A DNA stretch of 64,000 nucleotides from Thuidium tamariscinum (Eukaryota > Streptophyta > Bryopsida > Hypnales > Thuidiaceae): positions 10,970,098 through 11,034,097 of the forward strand of contig OX344756.2 in assembly GCA_947034885.2 (NCBI GenBank), given 5' to 3'. How positions within the stretch are numbered: the stretch's first letter is position 1; each line of letters starts with the position of its first letter. Of the stretch, positions 48,163 to 59,000 are shown one piece after another. Under the pieces are notes generated by a model, which saw nothing but the letters and a program-made list of their open reading frames with translations, searched no databases and had not been told where the DNA came from. The position numbers were made by a program, and so were the translations under genes.

Positions 48163-50526
48163 ATGGCCTTAAACCCTGGAGAGATGGTACTACATGTAGA
48201 GAACCCCCCCATGGCAGAGAACCAGGAGGTGGTAATTGCTGGAAATCACCCCCCAGTGGTAGAAAACCAGGAGATGGTAACCCATGAAGGTGAACCCCCA
48301 CACAGGAGGCGTCGTGGGAACAGGAGCACTGTAGACTGGGCGACTTTCAACACTGGAGAAGTTTTGGCCGGGCACGGGTGGGAACAGGCGCTTGAGCCAT
48401 GGACCCGCACCACATGTCAGAGATACGTGGACTGGGCCCACATCAACCGCCATTTTCCACGGGAGAGAAATGAGACGCAAGTGCGATCTGGCGTTGCATT
48501 GATCAAGTATTGCGTACACCCAACGTTCAAGAAGCGGTTGACCGAGGTGGCATTGGCACTTTGGGGGACCCTCTCGAAGAAGGATGGGACCCTCGCATTG
48601 TGTCAAATGGCGTATGCAGAGGTTTTTTTGGGCAAGGACGTGGATTGGAACACGTATCCGGCTAAACAACGGGGCGGCCGTTTCCCTACTAAAAGCCGTA
48701 GAATTCCACCAAATCCTAAAGTGCAATTGGAAGGCGAAGGAGTGGCTGGGGCACAAGGGGACGAAGCGGCGGCCGCGGACCCCATGGAGGTCGACAATGC
48801 ACCTCAAGGCGCCAACGAACAAAATCCGGTGGCTCCCGAATTGGAGGCGCCCATTGCCGGTCCAAGCGAGCCTATGCCACTCGCCATTCACCCAATTCCC
48901 CCGTCCATGACAATTAATGAAGTATTTGGAGCAAATGGGGAATTAGAGGCATTACGTGCATTGGTGATTAAGCTGCGTGAGGATGGTGCAAAAGCTGAGC
49001 GAAGGCACGAGATGGAGGTACAAGCCCACAACGCACAAGTGAAGGCTTTGGAGGAAACGAATGCTAAGTTACTAGCAAGTAACATTGACTTGCTTGAACG
49101 TGAACGTCGCCAAAGCACGGATGGCACTCCACCATTGGATGAGGTCGTGGAGCAGGCCACATATGGTCTAATTGAGCCAGCTGACCCATTGACGGTGCGC
49201 CGGGTGCGGCCTCATGGTATATTCCCAACACCACATTTTCGTGGTGAGAGTTCAAATGCGGCAACCCAATCAACAGATGCATTGGGCCAAGAGTTCATAA
49301 GCGTTGAGCGCGTGGCATACGATGCCCTTGTGGCACGAGCGGAGCGTGCAGAGGGCGAGTGCAATGAGGCCAAGGCCAACATGGAGACTGTATCAGCGGC
49401 TTTGGAGGGACTACAGGACGAGTTGGCATTTGTAAATGCCATGAAGGATAGATTGTTGCAACAAACGTCAACTACGAGGGAGCAAAAGTTGCTTGCCATG
49501 AGCAACATGAGATTGGCATGCACTTTGGCTATGAACGAGGTCGCACAACTGCAGCGTGAAGTCAGGAGAATAGCTGCAGAATTTAGAGATGGTAGCCAAC
49601 GTTATTTTGGCTTGACATCGTGGGCCCGACTGGAGGATATGTTTCCAGTTACATTGCCCCAAAATCGCGATAATGCAAGCATTGATTGGGACGGGCATCC
49701 GCATCTAGACTTCCAATTCAACACCGCGAGATATCGATACGGGCCCGTGGATAGAGAAGGCAATGCCCCCTTACTGTGGCCCATAGTTCCCGAGTTTGTG
49801 AAGGATGGAACGACGTGTACGATTTGCATGGAACCGTTTGGACCCGAGGGTGGATTTTGCCTTGGAACGTGTGGACATATGTACCACCCCGGATGTCTCA
49901 TTCCGCACATGGTCACAAGAAAGCGGTGCGCACAATGCAAGGCTCCTTTGCACCGGCGGTTGTACGTCCAATTTGGGTTGGAGGATTACATGCCCCCACA
50001 CTTCGAGTTGAACGAAGAGAACTTGCCTGGCGATGAGAATAGAGGGAGTTGGGGTAATGACATGATATGGATGTGGAAGTGGGGCCATGACAGTAGACAC
50101 CTCGCCGTGCGCAGCGTGCAAGACATTCCGTGGAACGATGATGCGGAGATTACGGAGGTGTGCAAGAAGCTGATTAGTGCGGGCGATCCAGGGCGGCGAG
50201 TATTTTTTGGCCAACTTGCTGGTGGCCATTGGGACTTGGACCGACAAGAGTTCGTGCGCCAACCACATCCAGAGAATGTGGTTTTTGACTCCAGTGGAAA
50301 TCCTATCGGAATACTCCAAGACATGGATCATGAGGCACAAATGAGGTTCATCGAAGACACTACGTTCAATGAGGTGCAAATGTTGTCAACCATTTCTTCC
50401 TACTTGCACGATCGATATGATCGGACCGTAGTGGCTGCGTTGAACAGTTTGCAATCTAGAGAAGGATTGCAAGATTTTTTGAGAAATAGTATAGGCAGAG
50501 GCATTGTAGAACCAGAACAAGGTTGA
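48163..50526 (+). CDS. Coiled-coil RING-H2 protein carried by the hAT
   Basis: A 787-codon frame from ATG 48163, six bases after an acceptor-like TGTGTGCAG, so a 5' non-coding exon is likely. A Pro/Arg-rich start is followed by DWATFNTGEVLAGHGWEQAL, a possible helical DNA- or protein-binding region. Two long coiled coils follow (about residues 255-315 and 380-480, for example LREDGAKAERRHEMEVQAHN). A RING-H2 finger has Cys at 552, 555, 566 or 570, His at 572 and 575, and Cys at 578, 589 and 592 (TCTICMEPFGPEGG, CGHMYHPGC, RCAQCKAPL). After it comes a conserved-looking 180-residue domain I do not recognise (GNDMIWMWKWGHDSRHLAVR). RING-H2 proteins are usually E3 ubiquitin ligases. It is not a standard hAT gene; no breaks are seen. 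Confidence 0.8.
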   Translation: MALNPGEMVLHVENPPMAENQEVVIAGNHPPVVENQEMVTHEGEPPHRRRRGNRSTVDWATFNTGEVLAGHGWEQALEPWTRTTCQRYVDWAHINRHFPRERNETQVRSGVALIKYCVHPTFKKRLTEVALALWGTLSKKDGTLALCQMAYAEVFLGKDVDWNTYPAKQRGGRFPTKSRRIPPNPKVQLEGEGVAGAQGDEAAAADPMEVDNAPQGANEQNPVAPELEAPIAGPSEPMPLAIHPIPPSMTINEVFGANGELEALRALVIKLREDGAKAERRHEMEVQAHNAQVKALEETNAKLLASNIDLLERERRQSTDGTPPLDEVVEQATYGLIEPADPLTVRRVRPHGIFPTPHFRGESSNAATQSTDALGQEFISVERVAYDALVARAERAEGECNEAKANMETVSAALEGLQDELAFVNAMKDRLLQQTSTTREQKLLAMSNMRLACTLAMNEVAQLQREVRRIAAEFRDGSQRYFGLTSWARLEDMFPVTLPQNRDNASIDWDGHPHLDFQFNTARYRYGPVDREGNAPLLWPIVPEFVKDGTTCTICMEPFGPEGGFCLGTCGHMYHPGCLIPHMVTRKRCAQCKAPLHRRLYVQFGLEDYMPPHFELNEENLPGDENRGSWGNDMIWMWKWGHDSRHLAVRSVQDIPWNDDAEITEVCKKLISAGDPGRRVFFGQLAGGHWDLDRQEFVRQPHPENVVFDSSGNPIGILQDMDHEAQMRFIEDTTFNEVQMLSTISSYLHDRYDRTVVAALNSLQSREGLQDFLRNSIGRGIVEPEQG

Positions 50527-50879
50527 ATACCTTCTGGTGATGAGTTAGGCCATTAGACGGATGTATAGTATATTAGTATTGTAAATAGTATTTGGCTATG
50601 ACGACCATTTACGAGCGTTTGTTGCTCATGTTGCAAAAGTACATTTTTTGGGCAATGAAGCATTTTCATTTTTCTCGTACAACTGTATTGTTTGTTAAAC
50701 ACTTAAACTGAAAACTTAACCATGAACAAATGAAAAGAATACTCAATACGTTTGCTTGAAATGTATGTGCAACAAGTTCATTTAAATCCAATGCCATACT
50801 TTCACTTAAAGTAGATTTTGTAAGTTCACTTTTAAAAATTTCCAAAATTCTATTTTTTACATATGCCACAAGTATATAT

Positions 50880-52110
50880 GCTTTTGTTTTTGATTCCCAC
50901 CATTTCGAATTTTTTTAATCAAACCATTAACCCAAGTTTTTCCCACCGCATTTTTCCACATTTTTTTTTTCCACATGTCAAACCATAACCATTTTTTTAC
51001 CCTAACCCATTTCCATTTGTTAGATTCAAACCCTTTCCATATTTTAGATTGAACCCATTTCCATATTTTTATTAGTCGAACCATGAACACATTTTTTTAA
51101 ACCATTTCTATATTTTTTTGTCGTCCACATTTCAAACCATCAACGTTCTTTTTTATTCAAAGCATTCCCATTTTATTGATTCAAACTATTTCCAATTTGA
51201 GCCTTAACCATTAAGGCATTAACATTTTTTTTCCAAACCATTTCTAAATGTTTTTTATTCAACATTTCAAACCATTTCCATATTATTTTTAATCAAACCC
51301 TGAACACATTTTCTTTCCAACTTATTTCCATATTTTTTTTAGTCAAACCATTAACACATTTTTTTTCACGACCCTTTCTATAAGTTTTTTTCCAACCTTT
51401 CAAACCATTGCCTTTTTTTTTATTCAACCCATTTCCATATTTTTTTTTTATTCGAAGCATTTTCATATATTTTTTAGTCGAAACATGAACACATTTTTTT
51501 TCCAAACCATTTCTATATTTTTTTGTATTCAACATTTCAAATTATTAACTTTTTTTTAATTCAAAGCATTTCCTTTTTCTTTTTCTTTGATTCAAACCAT
51601 TTCCATATTTTTTTTAGTTGAACCATTAACCCATCTTTTTTCCAAACCATTTCTATATTTTTCTTTCTAACACCCTATACCATTACCGTTTTTCTTTACT
51701 CAAAACTTGGCCATTTTTTTACCCTAAACCATTTCCATATTTATTCTAGTCAAACAATTAACACATTTTTTCTCCAAACCATTTCTAAATTTGTTTTTCC
51801 AACATTTCAACCCATTTCCATATTTCTTTTAGTCAAACCCTAATCACATTTTTTTCCCAACCCATTTCCAAATTTTTTTGGTCGAGCCATTAACACATTT
51901 TTTTCCAAACCCTTTCTATATTTTTTTTTCATTCAACATTTCAAACCATTAATGTTTTTTTTATTCAAACCATTTCCATAATTTTTTTATTCGAACAATT
52001 AACACATTTTTTTTCAAAACCAGTTTTACATTTTTTTTTATTCACAATTCCAAACCATTAACGTTATTTTCATTCAAACCATTTCCTTTTTTTTGATTCA
52101 AACCACCAAA
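50880..52110 (+). repeat. Degenerate tandem repeat of AAACCATTTCCATATTTTTT-type units
   Basis: Words such as CAAACCATTTCTATATTTTT, GTCGAACCATTAACACATTT and CATTTCAAACCATTAACG alternate every 30-45 bp over 1.2 kb, with many changes. The same family in inverse lies at 45090-45500. Open frames here are repeat artefacts. Confidence 0.8.
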
Positions 52111-52274
52111 ACCTTTTTTTTAAATACAAAATATATATTATATTTAGACTATGGAAGGCCTAAAATACAAAACCATGGGAAATTATTTTTTGAGAGATGG
52201 TTAAACCTCATAGACTAATGAGAAAATTTTGATTGCGAATATGAACTCAGACTTTTAAGTCTTACAAATAAAGA

Positions 52275-52768
52275 GTTCCAGTCCACGGAGCCCAGGCCGT
52301 CCATCCTGACCGTCGACGGCACGGCCAGGCCGTCCATCGAACCCAGGCCGTCCAACCTTCCTCTCAATCCAAGCCGTCCTTCCCAAGCGTAGACCGTACC
52401 CAGACCGTCGATCTGGAGGCGTCCGTCCAGGCCGTCCACTGGACGTCCTGTCCATCGGGGCCGTCCATACCCCGCGAGCGGGGCCGTCCCCTAAAACCGT
52501 CCACCGGATCCGGACCGTCCGCAGAACCCAGAGTGTCCATCCAAGCCGTCCAGTCAGCCAGGACCGTCCATCGGAACTGTCCACCGAGCACATCCTTCCA
52601 GGCCGTCCACGAAGGTCGTCCGTGAGGGCGTCCACGACCGCTGTCATGATTTTTCATCCTCTGTCGCGGATTCTGTCGTGAATTTCATCCTGACGGACGC
52701 TCGGCTCCCCGTCATGTCAGCGGACGGACATCCTGACGGACGGACGTGACGCGACGGAAGCAACCCTG
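52275..52768. repeat. Right subterminal CCGTCCA-rich array of the hAT
   Basis: More than twenty GGCCGTCCA/GACCGTCCA words lie between 52275 and 52635. Then short GACGGACG words run to the terminal CAACCCTG. It mirrors the left array (35700-36430) in base words though not in unit length. Confidence 0.85.
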
Positions 52769-52776
52769 ATGCTGAC
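52769..52776. repeat. Right target-site duplication of the hAT
   Basis: ATGCTGAC directly after CAACCCTG; identical to 35670-35677. Confidence 0.93.
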
Positions 52777-54950
52777 GCGAAGTGCCACAATCTCCCGTCC
52801 CAACTCGTAGAGATCTGAATCACGAAGCCCCAGCGTTGGCGTGAGATCCGTCTTGGTGATGTGCGTGAGCGGCTTTCGGTTGACGAGGAGATTGGGCACC
52901 GTTCCATCATCGCCAATGAGTTCGCCGTTCTCCCACGCATCGAAGACCTCCGTCCACAGCTCCCAGGTGCCCTCCTTGATGAAGATGAGTGGCAACTTGG
53001 AGGACACCTTCTCCTCCACGAAGTGCGCCATCACCTTCAGCTTCGCAGCCTGAGTTCAACCACAATGCTTAGAACAGAGCACAAAGGTATCGGCTGGCCG
53101 CCGATACATAACGTAATGAGCAAATGCAAATAGAAAGAAAGGATGCGAGGGTAGTACCTCGAATGCTGCTGTCGGCTTGCCTCCTCCACGGTGCGGCTCT
53201 GGGCATCCCGCCTTCACCCACGCCGCTCTTCCCATCTCTGCGCAGGATCTGAAGTTCTCCTTTGCCACCTTCTCAGCGATGTTGAGATTGAGGGCATTGG
53301 AGACTCTGACGAGTGTGTCCGGGTCTCTGCTGAACACCGGAATCACCTCGAACTCCAGGAGGTCCGTTTTGGCTTCAGAGCCGTCGGGATACTGCTCGGC
53401 CAGTTCTCGGCAGGCCGTCACCGTGTGTTGCCCTCCAATGATGTACCAGTGGACATCCGGCGCCTTCCACCACGGCATTGAGACGCCGTTGACAACAGTG
53501 AGTTCCTCCTGCCCGGGACACTTGTCCATCACTGCGTCCAGCCCTTTGTCCTTGGGCGTTGGAGCCCGCTTCAGTGGAACCCCATGAATTTCCGGCTTCT
53601 TCCTGATGGACCCATATCCCTTATACATGGTCTTCACCTGAAATGATAGAAGGGCCAAAACATTAATGACCAGTTACACATGTCGGCTGCCAGCCGATAC
53701 AAGAAATCAAATGACTTTGATCAACGAACGATGTTAGTGAACATCCAATTACCTGTCCAAGCCGATCCTTCGCAATCTTTCGGTACTTCAGCTCGTCCGG
53801 TGCAATGTGCAATTTGCTCGAGTGAATGACCCCCGGAAGACGCTGCTTCTTGTAAGGAAATGCGTGCAGGAGCCCTGTCTCCAGCGCCTGGTAAATGGCG
53901 TTCACCTCGTTCTCTTTGGTCTTCGTGGTGAGGTGATTTCCACGGCGGAGTGCTTCGTCCAATGTGAGCTTGAGCGGCTTCGACGGGTCATCCTTGCCCT
54001 TTCCTCTCCGCTTTGGTTTGGTCGGGGACGCTGGTTCCTCAAGATCGGCTTCAGCGACCTCAGCCACTGTCGCCGCCACCAGCTTCCTCTCCACTGGTAC
54101 CTTCTTCTTCCCCTTCTCCAGCTCCCGAGCGACGAACGCATTGTGCTCATCGCGCTCCTGCTTCAGGCACTCCCACCCCTGGATGAGCTCCTCTGCAGAC
54201 GACGGTGTGTTGCCGCCAAATGTCATGCCCATGGACATGGACTTCTGTCCACAGACCTCCTCCGTGCACTTGTTTACCGGCAACTCCACGGCGAAGTAGT
54301 CAGGGACTCCGACCATGCTTGCTATTGGCATCAAGCATATCATGACATGCACGCACTCGCCAGCAGCCCTGACGGACAACACACTTCCCTTGCCAGGGGT
54401 CATGTTCTCCTTCAACTTGAAGGAGCATGCGATGTCCACTTTTTTGTCGGGTGCCTGCCTCCAGCACAGGCCCCATTCCTGGATGGCCTCGATCCCTCGC
54501 CATGTTGCTCGTGGTGGAATCCCGTCACCCAAAATCCCAGAGTTCGGGATTTGCTCACCCAGCATTCGGGCCAGGAGAGTCGGTTTCCTACAAAAAAATA
54601 CATTTCAATTCTCAGTAAGTTGTCACTATGTAACTCCACTTTCTGCATCTAGTGTATCGGCTGGCAGCCGATACAGCCACAGTCCCTTAACCCTAGCATC
54701 CCAAGTCATTTACAGATCATCGTAAGACTACTGTCCCAGATTTCTATCGGCTGCCAGCCGACATCGCATGAGCTCAGGAGATACCTGAGTGCTCCCATGT
54801 CTGTCGGCTGCCAGCCGATACAGCAACCCACAGGTGCCCCAGACTCTCAATGGCTGCACTCAAAATAATCGACAAATGATAATGTATCGGTTGGCAGCCG
54901 ATACATATAATGAAAAAGTACCTCTCTGTTGCCAAACCGGAGGATGCCAT
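52769..54950 (-). CDS. ParB-like (GGQH motif) protein, 5' part (split by the nested hAT)
   Basis: Exons 54950-54922 (ATG; MASSGLATE), 54587-53753, 53637-53158 and 53049 down to the insertion at 52769. Together with the 3' part the coding length is 3468 nt (1156 codons including stop), in phase throughout. Exon 3 holds APDVHWYIIGGQHTVTACRE with FEVIPVFSRDPDTLVRVSNA and LNLNIAEK. This resembles the ParB/sulfiredoxin-fold GGQHR..A motif (about residues 356-360) followed by the variable helices. Exon 2 has a basic linker (PKRRGKGKDDPSKPLKLTL). Introns 1-3 carry palindrome copies at 54653, 54745, 54802, 54884, 53681 and 53087. ParB-type domains bind DNA or act as CTP switches or nucleases; the role here is unknown. 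The short first exon is inferred from phase. Confidence 0.66.
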
Positions 54951-56098
54951 CGCCGAAGGACTGACGCTTGTCGGCTGCTCAGAAGGACTTGTCGGCTGCT
55001 GAAGAAAACGCCGGCCGCGCACTCCTTCTTTGTCGGCTGCCCAGATACTCTTGTCGGCTGCTCCTCTGCTCTGTGTCTGGGTGTCAGTTGCAAGCTGGAA
55101 GGCAAGAGGGAGAGGGAGGGAGAGAGGGAGAGCGAGAGAGGGAGAGAGCGAGAGTGAGAGCAGGAGCGCAAATGGAAAATGAGAGAAAATGAAAGTGGTC
55201 TGGGGGGTATACCCTCGGCTGCCAGCCGAGGGGCGCAATCATGACAAACCGAGTCCGTTCATCCTAGGATTTCATCCATCGCCGCTTTTCATCCAAGGAT
55301 TTCATCCATCGCCCGGATTCCATCCGCTACCGTGTACTCCACATCCAGCGAGGTACATGCAGGTGACGAACACTCATTGCTCAGCTGCGTACGTTTCCAC
55401 CCACGATCTCTTGATGCACGGACTTGTCACTCTTGCAATCACCACAACTTCATCCTCTTTCAGATTCAAATTTCAGGCGCCAAGTTCAGTCACAAGCATG
55501 CTCACCTAGGATTTGATCTTGGAGGACTTCATTTTCCATTTTCATTTCCCACACACACACACTCAGAGCGTCCAGGAACCGTGAGGGAATTGCAGTGGCT
55601 TGTTGTTTAGGAAGGATGCAACGTTAGAGAGGGAATTTAGTAGACCTCAGCCCAGCGCAGAGCTTAGGTATTCAGTAGTCCTCGGGTTCAGGAAGCGCTG
55701 AGGGACAGATGTTATTTGGCGTTCAAGCTTACGTAGGAAATGCAGTAGGATTTCAACTGCTGGGAGACAGTTTTGAAGTGCAGGAGGATTTCAATTGCAG
55801 TAGGATTTCAATTGCATTTTCGAGAATTAGTTGCCTGTCATAGGTTCTTGATTTCCTATTTGGTTGCGTTTGTGCTTCCATTTCCTGATTCAGCCTAGTC
55901 CGAGCATCTGTGGACAGTGCATAGATCATAGGATTTGAAAAATCTAGCTTCGTGCGTGATCCCCGGAGTTCCAGTTGTACGGTTTTGCCCCTGTGCTAGA
56001 CCGTACGGACAGTGGTATCGGCTGCCAGCCGATAGGGTCATCACGGGTTTTACGGAAGCAGAAATTCCCAGTCTGGGTTCTCACCCCGATTTCGAATC
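54951..56098. promoter_or_regulatory. Divergent intergenic region between the two main outer-element genes
   Basis: About 1.15 kb separates the start codons of the ParB-like gene (-) and the transposase-like gene (+), so it probably acts as a bidirectional promoter. It holds four half-sites TGTCGGCTGC (54968-55063), a GAGAGGGAGA-rich purine tract (55105-55165), a CTCGGCTGCCAGCCGAG copy (55214-55230), short direct repeats of GGATTTCATCCATCGCC (55268-55315) and CAGTAGGATTTCAATTGC-like (55740-55820), and a full palindrome at 56016. Confidence 0.55.
54968..55063 (+). repeat. Cluster of four half-palindromes TGTCGGCTGC
   Basis: CTTGTCGGCTGCT or a close variant occurs at about 54968, 54988, 55030 and 55050. 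Each is one arm of the 19-bp palindrome seen across the outer element, here without the second arm. The cluster sits next to the presumed start of the ParB-like gene. Confidence 0.7.
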
Positions 56099-59000
56099 AT
56101 GAGTGGCTCTGATGAATGGACCTCGGGTGCCAGTCCTATTGAGGCGTTCACAAGAAATGGCGGGTCCGGAAGACTGAAACTGCAGAAGGGAGTTGTTGTG
56201 GCTCTCACACTGGAAGGATTATACTACGCTGGAAGGGCGGTCGTAGAAAGGGTGGTCTGCCGCGATCCATACCTCGTGCGCGTTCATGTCCTAGATGTTC
56301 CAAACAACCTCGATATGCCTCTTCCGTTTCCGGAGGGAGACATGGTTTTCCTCAGACACTGCCCGGGAAGCTCAATCGTGTGGGAGGCAGGCAACGTTTA
56401 TCCGCACGCAGACGCGGAATGGTCTTCTGCTGCTGCTGTCGGCCGGCAGCCGACACAAGTGCTCACTGATGAAAAACCCATACAGCAATTTCTGTCACTC
56501 ACTATCAATATGGATGTCTCACTTCTCCAGACTCTGGGCGACACTCTGTTCTATGCTGGTGTAGGGACAATTATAGAGTGCTCCCCGAAGGGGTACTGGG
56601 GAGGCTTCCGCATTCCACACAGCTTCTTCCTCGTTGTGAAGCTCCTACACGTCGTCGATGACTTCAAGAATCACACTGCCTATTGCGAGATTCCTGATTT
56701 CATCTCACTCAAACGTTGTGTAGGATACAAAATACTCTGGAGTGGATACAAGGTCAGACCAATCCAGACATCTGTCCCCTTGGCCAACATTGTCAGCTGC
56801 CAGCCGACAGGAGCACCTGCGACCAATTTCATGCAGCCTCAGGTCGATGGGAACTGTGAGAGTGGTGGAAGTTCGAACAATGTGCAGATAGAACTCGGTG
56901 ATCCGGGACCACAGCGGCTACTTCCTACTGCATCAGACGAAGACGAGCGAGATGATAGACTCTATTCGTCAGACGAGGACAGCCGCGGGTCTGCACACGA
57001 CCAGCGCAATGTTCATGGTTACAGCACCTCTGGCACTGCCGCGTCCGACGCAAGTGTTGCTGACAACATAGATCATTCGGATGCGTTCAAAGATGGTACT
57101 CAGAGGGGTGACAATGCCGATCCGGTTGGAGTGCAAGATGGACTTCCAATCCCAGATAGACCGCTCTGGAGAAATCAATACTGTCAACTTCTCAATGACG
57201 ACTTCTCGGTACTGGGAAGAGCCATGATACAAGTTTGCCTACCAGATGAGGCTTGCGATGATGGCGTCCTGGGCGACACGGATGTTGGGGTCATGTTCGT
57301 ATCGGACAGTCACGAACTGCAAATGACAACCATGCGCTGGAAGCTCACACACACAAGATTGGAGGGGGGAAGGCTACTATCAGAAATTGTCACGCTTTGC
57401 TCACAGGCTGCTCTGTTGAAGGAGGCAGACGATGATGGAATGCAGGGGGTACCGAGGAATCCATACCGCTCTGTGCGCAGAAGGGTCATTCCCAAGGATC
57501 AAGAGAGCCACTCCAGGCTACAAATCAAGACCTCGGAGGCAGAGGTACGTAAGGTCAGCTCACAGAAGTGCTGTAAGCTCAGATGCTACTAGACCTTTCC
57601 CTGGGAGGACACCAGGTCTATACGACGAAAGTTCTTCGCTTGCACATTCGAGAGTAGGAGGGAGGTAGCGTATGCGGTGCAGAGTCAACTTCATGCAGGG
57701 AGTATTCCAGGAAAAAAATTCATCACTCTTGTTAATAGAGACGTCTGCGAGAACGCATGGTATATCATTCACGGGGTATCCAGGTCAGCCTATCACGTTT
57801 ACAAGGCTGCGGCCGCCGGAGGATCCGTCAACGGGTCGCATGGAAATGCGGGGGCTCGACGGCCACGGCCACAAACAATACAAGCTCAAGCAACACTCAA
57901 AACGATCATCGATGAGAATGCAGACAAGATGCCGAATGAGTTTAGAATGGTTGGAAATAAACGCGTCGACAATCTCAAGGTCCTACCCTCTGCAATGAAT
58001 TGGGATCACATACGCGAACAAGTCAATTATGTAAGTCCAATATCTGCCTCCTCGTCTACAGTATAAATGTCACTCTGTCGGCTGCCAGCCGATACATTCA
58101 AGGCTAGACCTAGAATCGAGCAGTCATAGATCTTTCCTTTCTGTAGGTCGGCACTCGCAGTTCTGTCGGCTGCCAGCCAATACAACTCTATCGTCTTACA
58201 TGGATACTCATCCATGTAGTCATGTTCTTCAGGTCAATGGAATATGCAATATGGAGCCGGTATCCCAGTCTGCTATCAGCCGACTTCGAAATGCTCATTT
58301 CAAAAACGTAGAGGTCAAGGCAGTAGGGAGCAATTTCTCAAAATGCACAGAGTGTGACTTCCTCGTAGAGTTCATTGCAAAGTATCCCAGAGGTTGTGAT
58401 GAGTGGCAGGCACTCGTCGACGACAGAGAGAGACATCTCAATTACCAGCGCGCTTGTAGAAATGTATACAGCGGATGGACCGCGCAGTCGGTGCAGAATC
58501 CATCAGAGTTCCTCTGCATTATTCATGACAAAATGGACACCACAAAGACTGCCATTCCCAGGATGCAGCGCATCACAAAGGCCACCGCAGGACTAGGACA
58601 AATTCCAATCTCATGTACTGGAATGCTGACACATGGACATGGAGATGGCGCATACGCGCATTACTCAACATCGCTCTGGCCGGGGGATTCAAATTTCACT
58701 ATTTCATCCATCTGCAGGGTACTCAGGGCCCTAGAACTACCTCCTGTAAGGGAATCAAAGATACTCTTCTCCACTCCACCGCTAAACAGCTTCTTCGAGG
58801 CTCTACTGCATGGAAAATCCAGATGCAGCTCGTCAATCCCGCAGTCATCGGACAAGGTCACAGACGCACCAACGCCAGGGCGACCTCAGGTACCACTGCC
58901 CAAAAAACTCTTCTTGCAACTCGACAATTCGGCCAAGGACAACAAGAACAGATTCCTCATGGCTTTCTGCTCACTGCTCACTGCCAGGCGCATATTCAAG

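Larger units (their letters stand above)
35678..52768. mobile_element. 17.1-kb hAT-superfamily transposon with kinase and RING cargo
   Basis: The ends are CAGGGTTGTCTATCCTGACG (left) and, in inverse, CAGGGTTGCTTCCGTCGCGT (right): an 8-bp perfect terminal repeat, imperfect beyond. The flanks carry an identical 8-bp duplication ATGCTGAC (35670-35677 and 52769-52776), the length typical of hAT. Inside are a hAT transposase (+), a protein-kinase-like gene (-) and a RING-H2 protein gene (+). CCGTC-rich arrays lie at both ends and upstream of each gene. The identical TSD and intact reading frames suggest a young insertion. It interrupts an exon of the outer element's ParB-like gene. hAT elements are usually 2.5-5 kb, so the size and extra genes are unusual. 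Confidence 0.92.

Noticed and set aside
49771-50379. 202-residue minus-strand frame opposite the RING gene
   Set aside because: Antisense shadow; the plus frame has the RING cysteines and full-length continuity.
53807-54652. 281-residue plus-strand frame opposite exon 2 of the ParB-like gene
   Set aside because: Antisense shadow of a GC-rich exon without recognisable motifs.
33718-54950. Treating the two halves of the ParB/methylase-like gene as separate genes
   Set aside because: The identical 8-bp duplication, exact frame continuity and the summed length divisible by three all support one gene split by the hAT.
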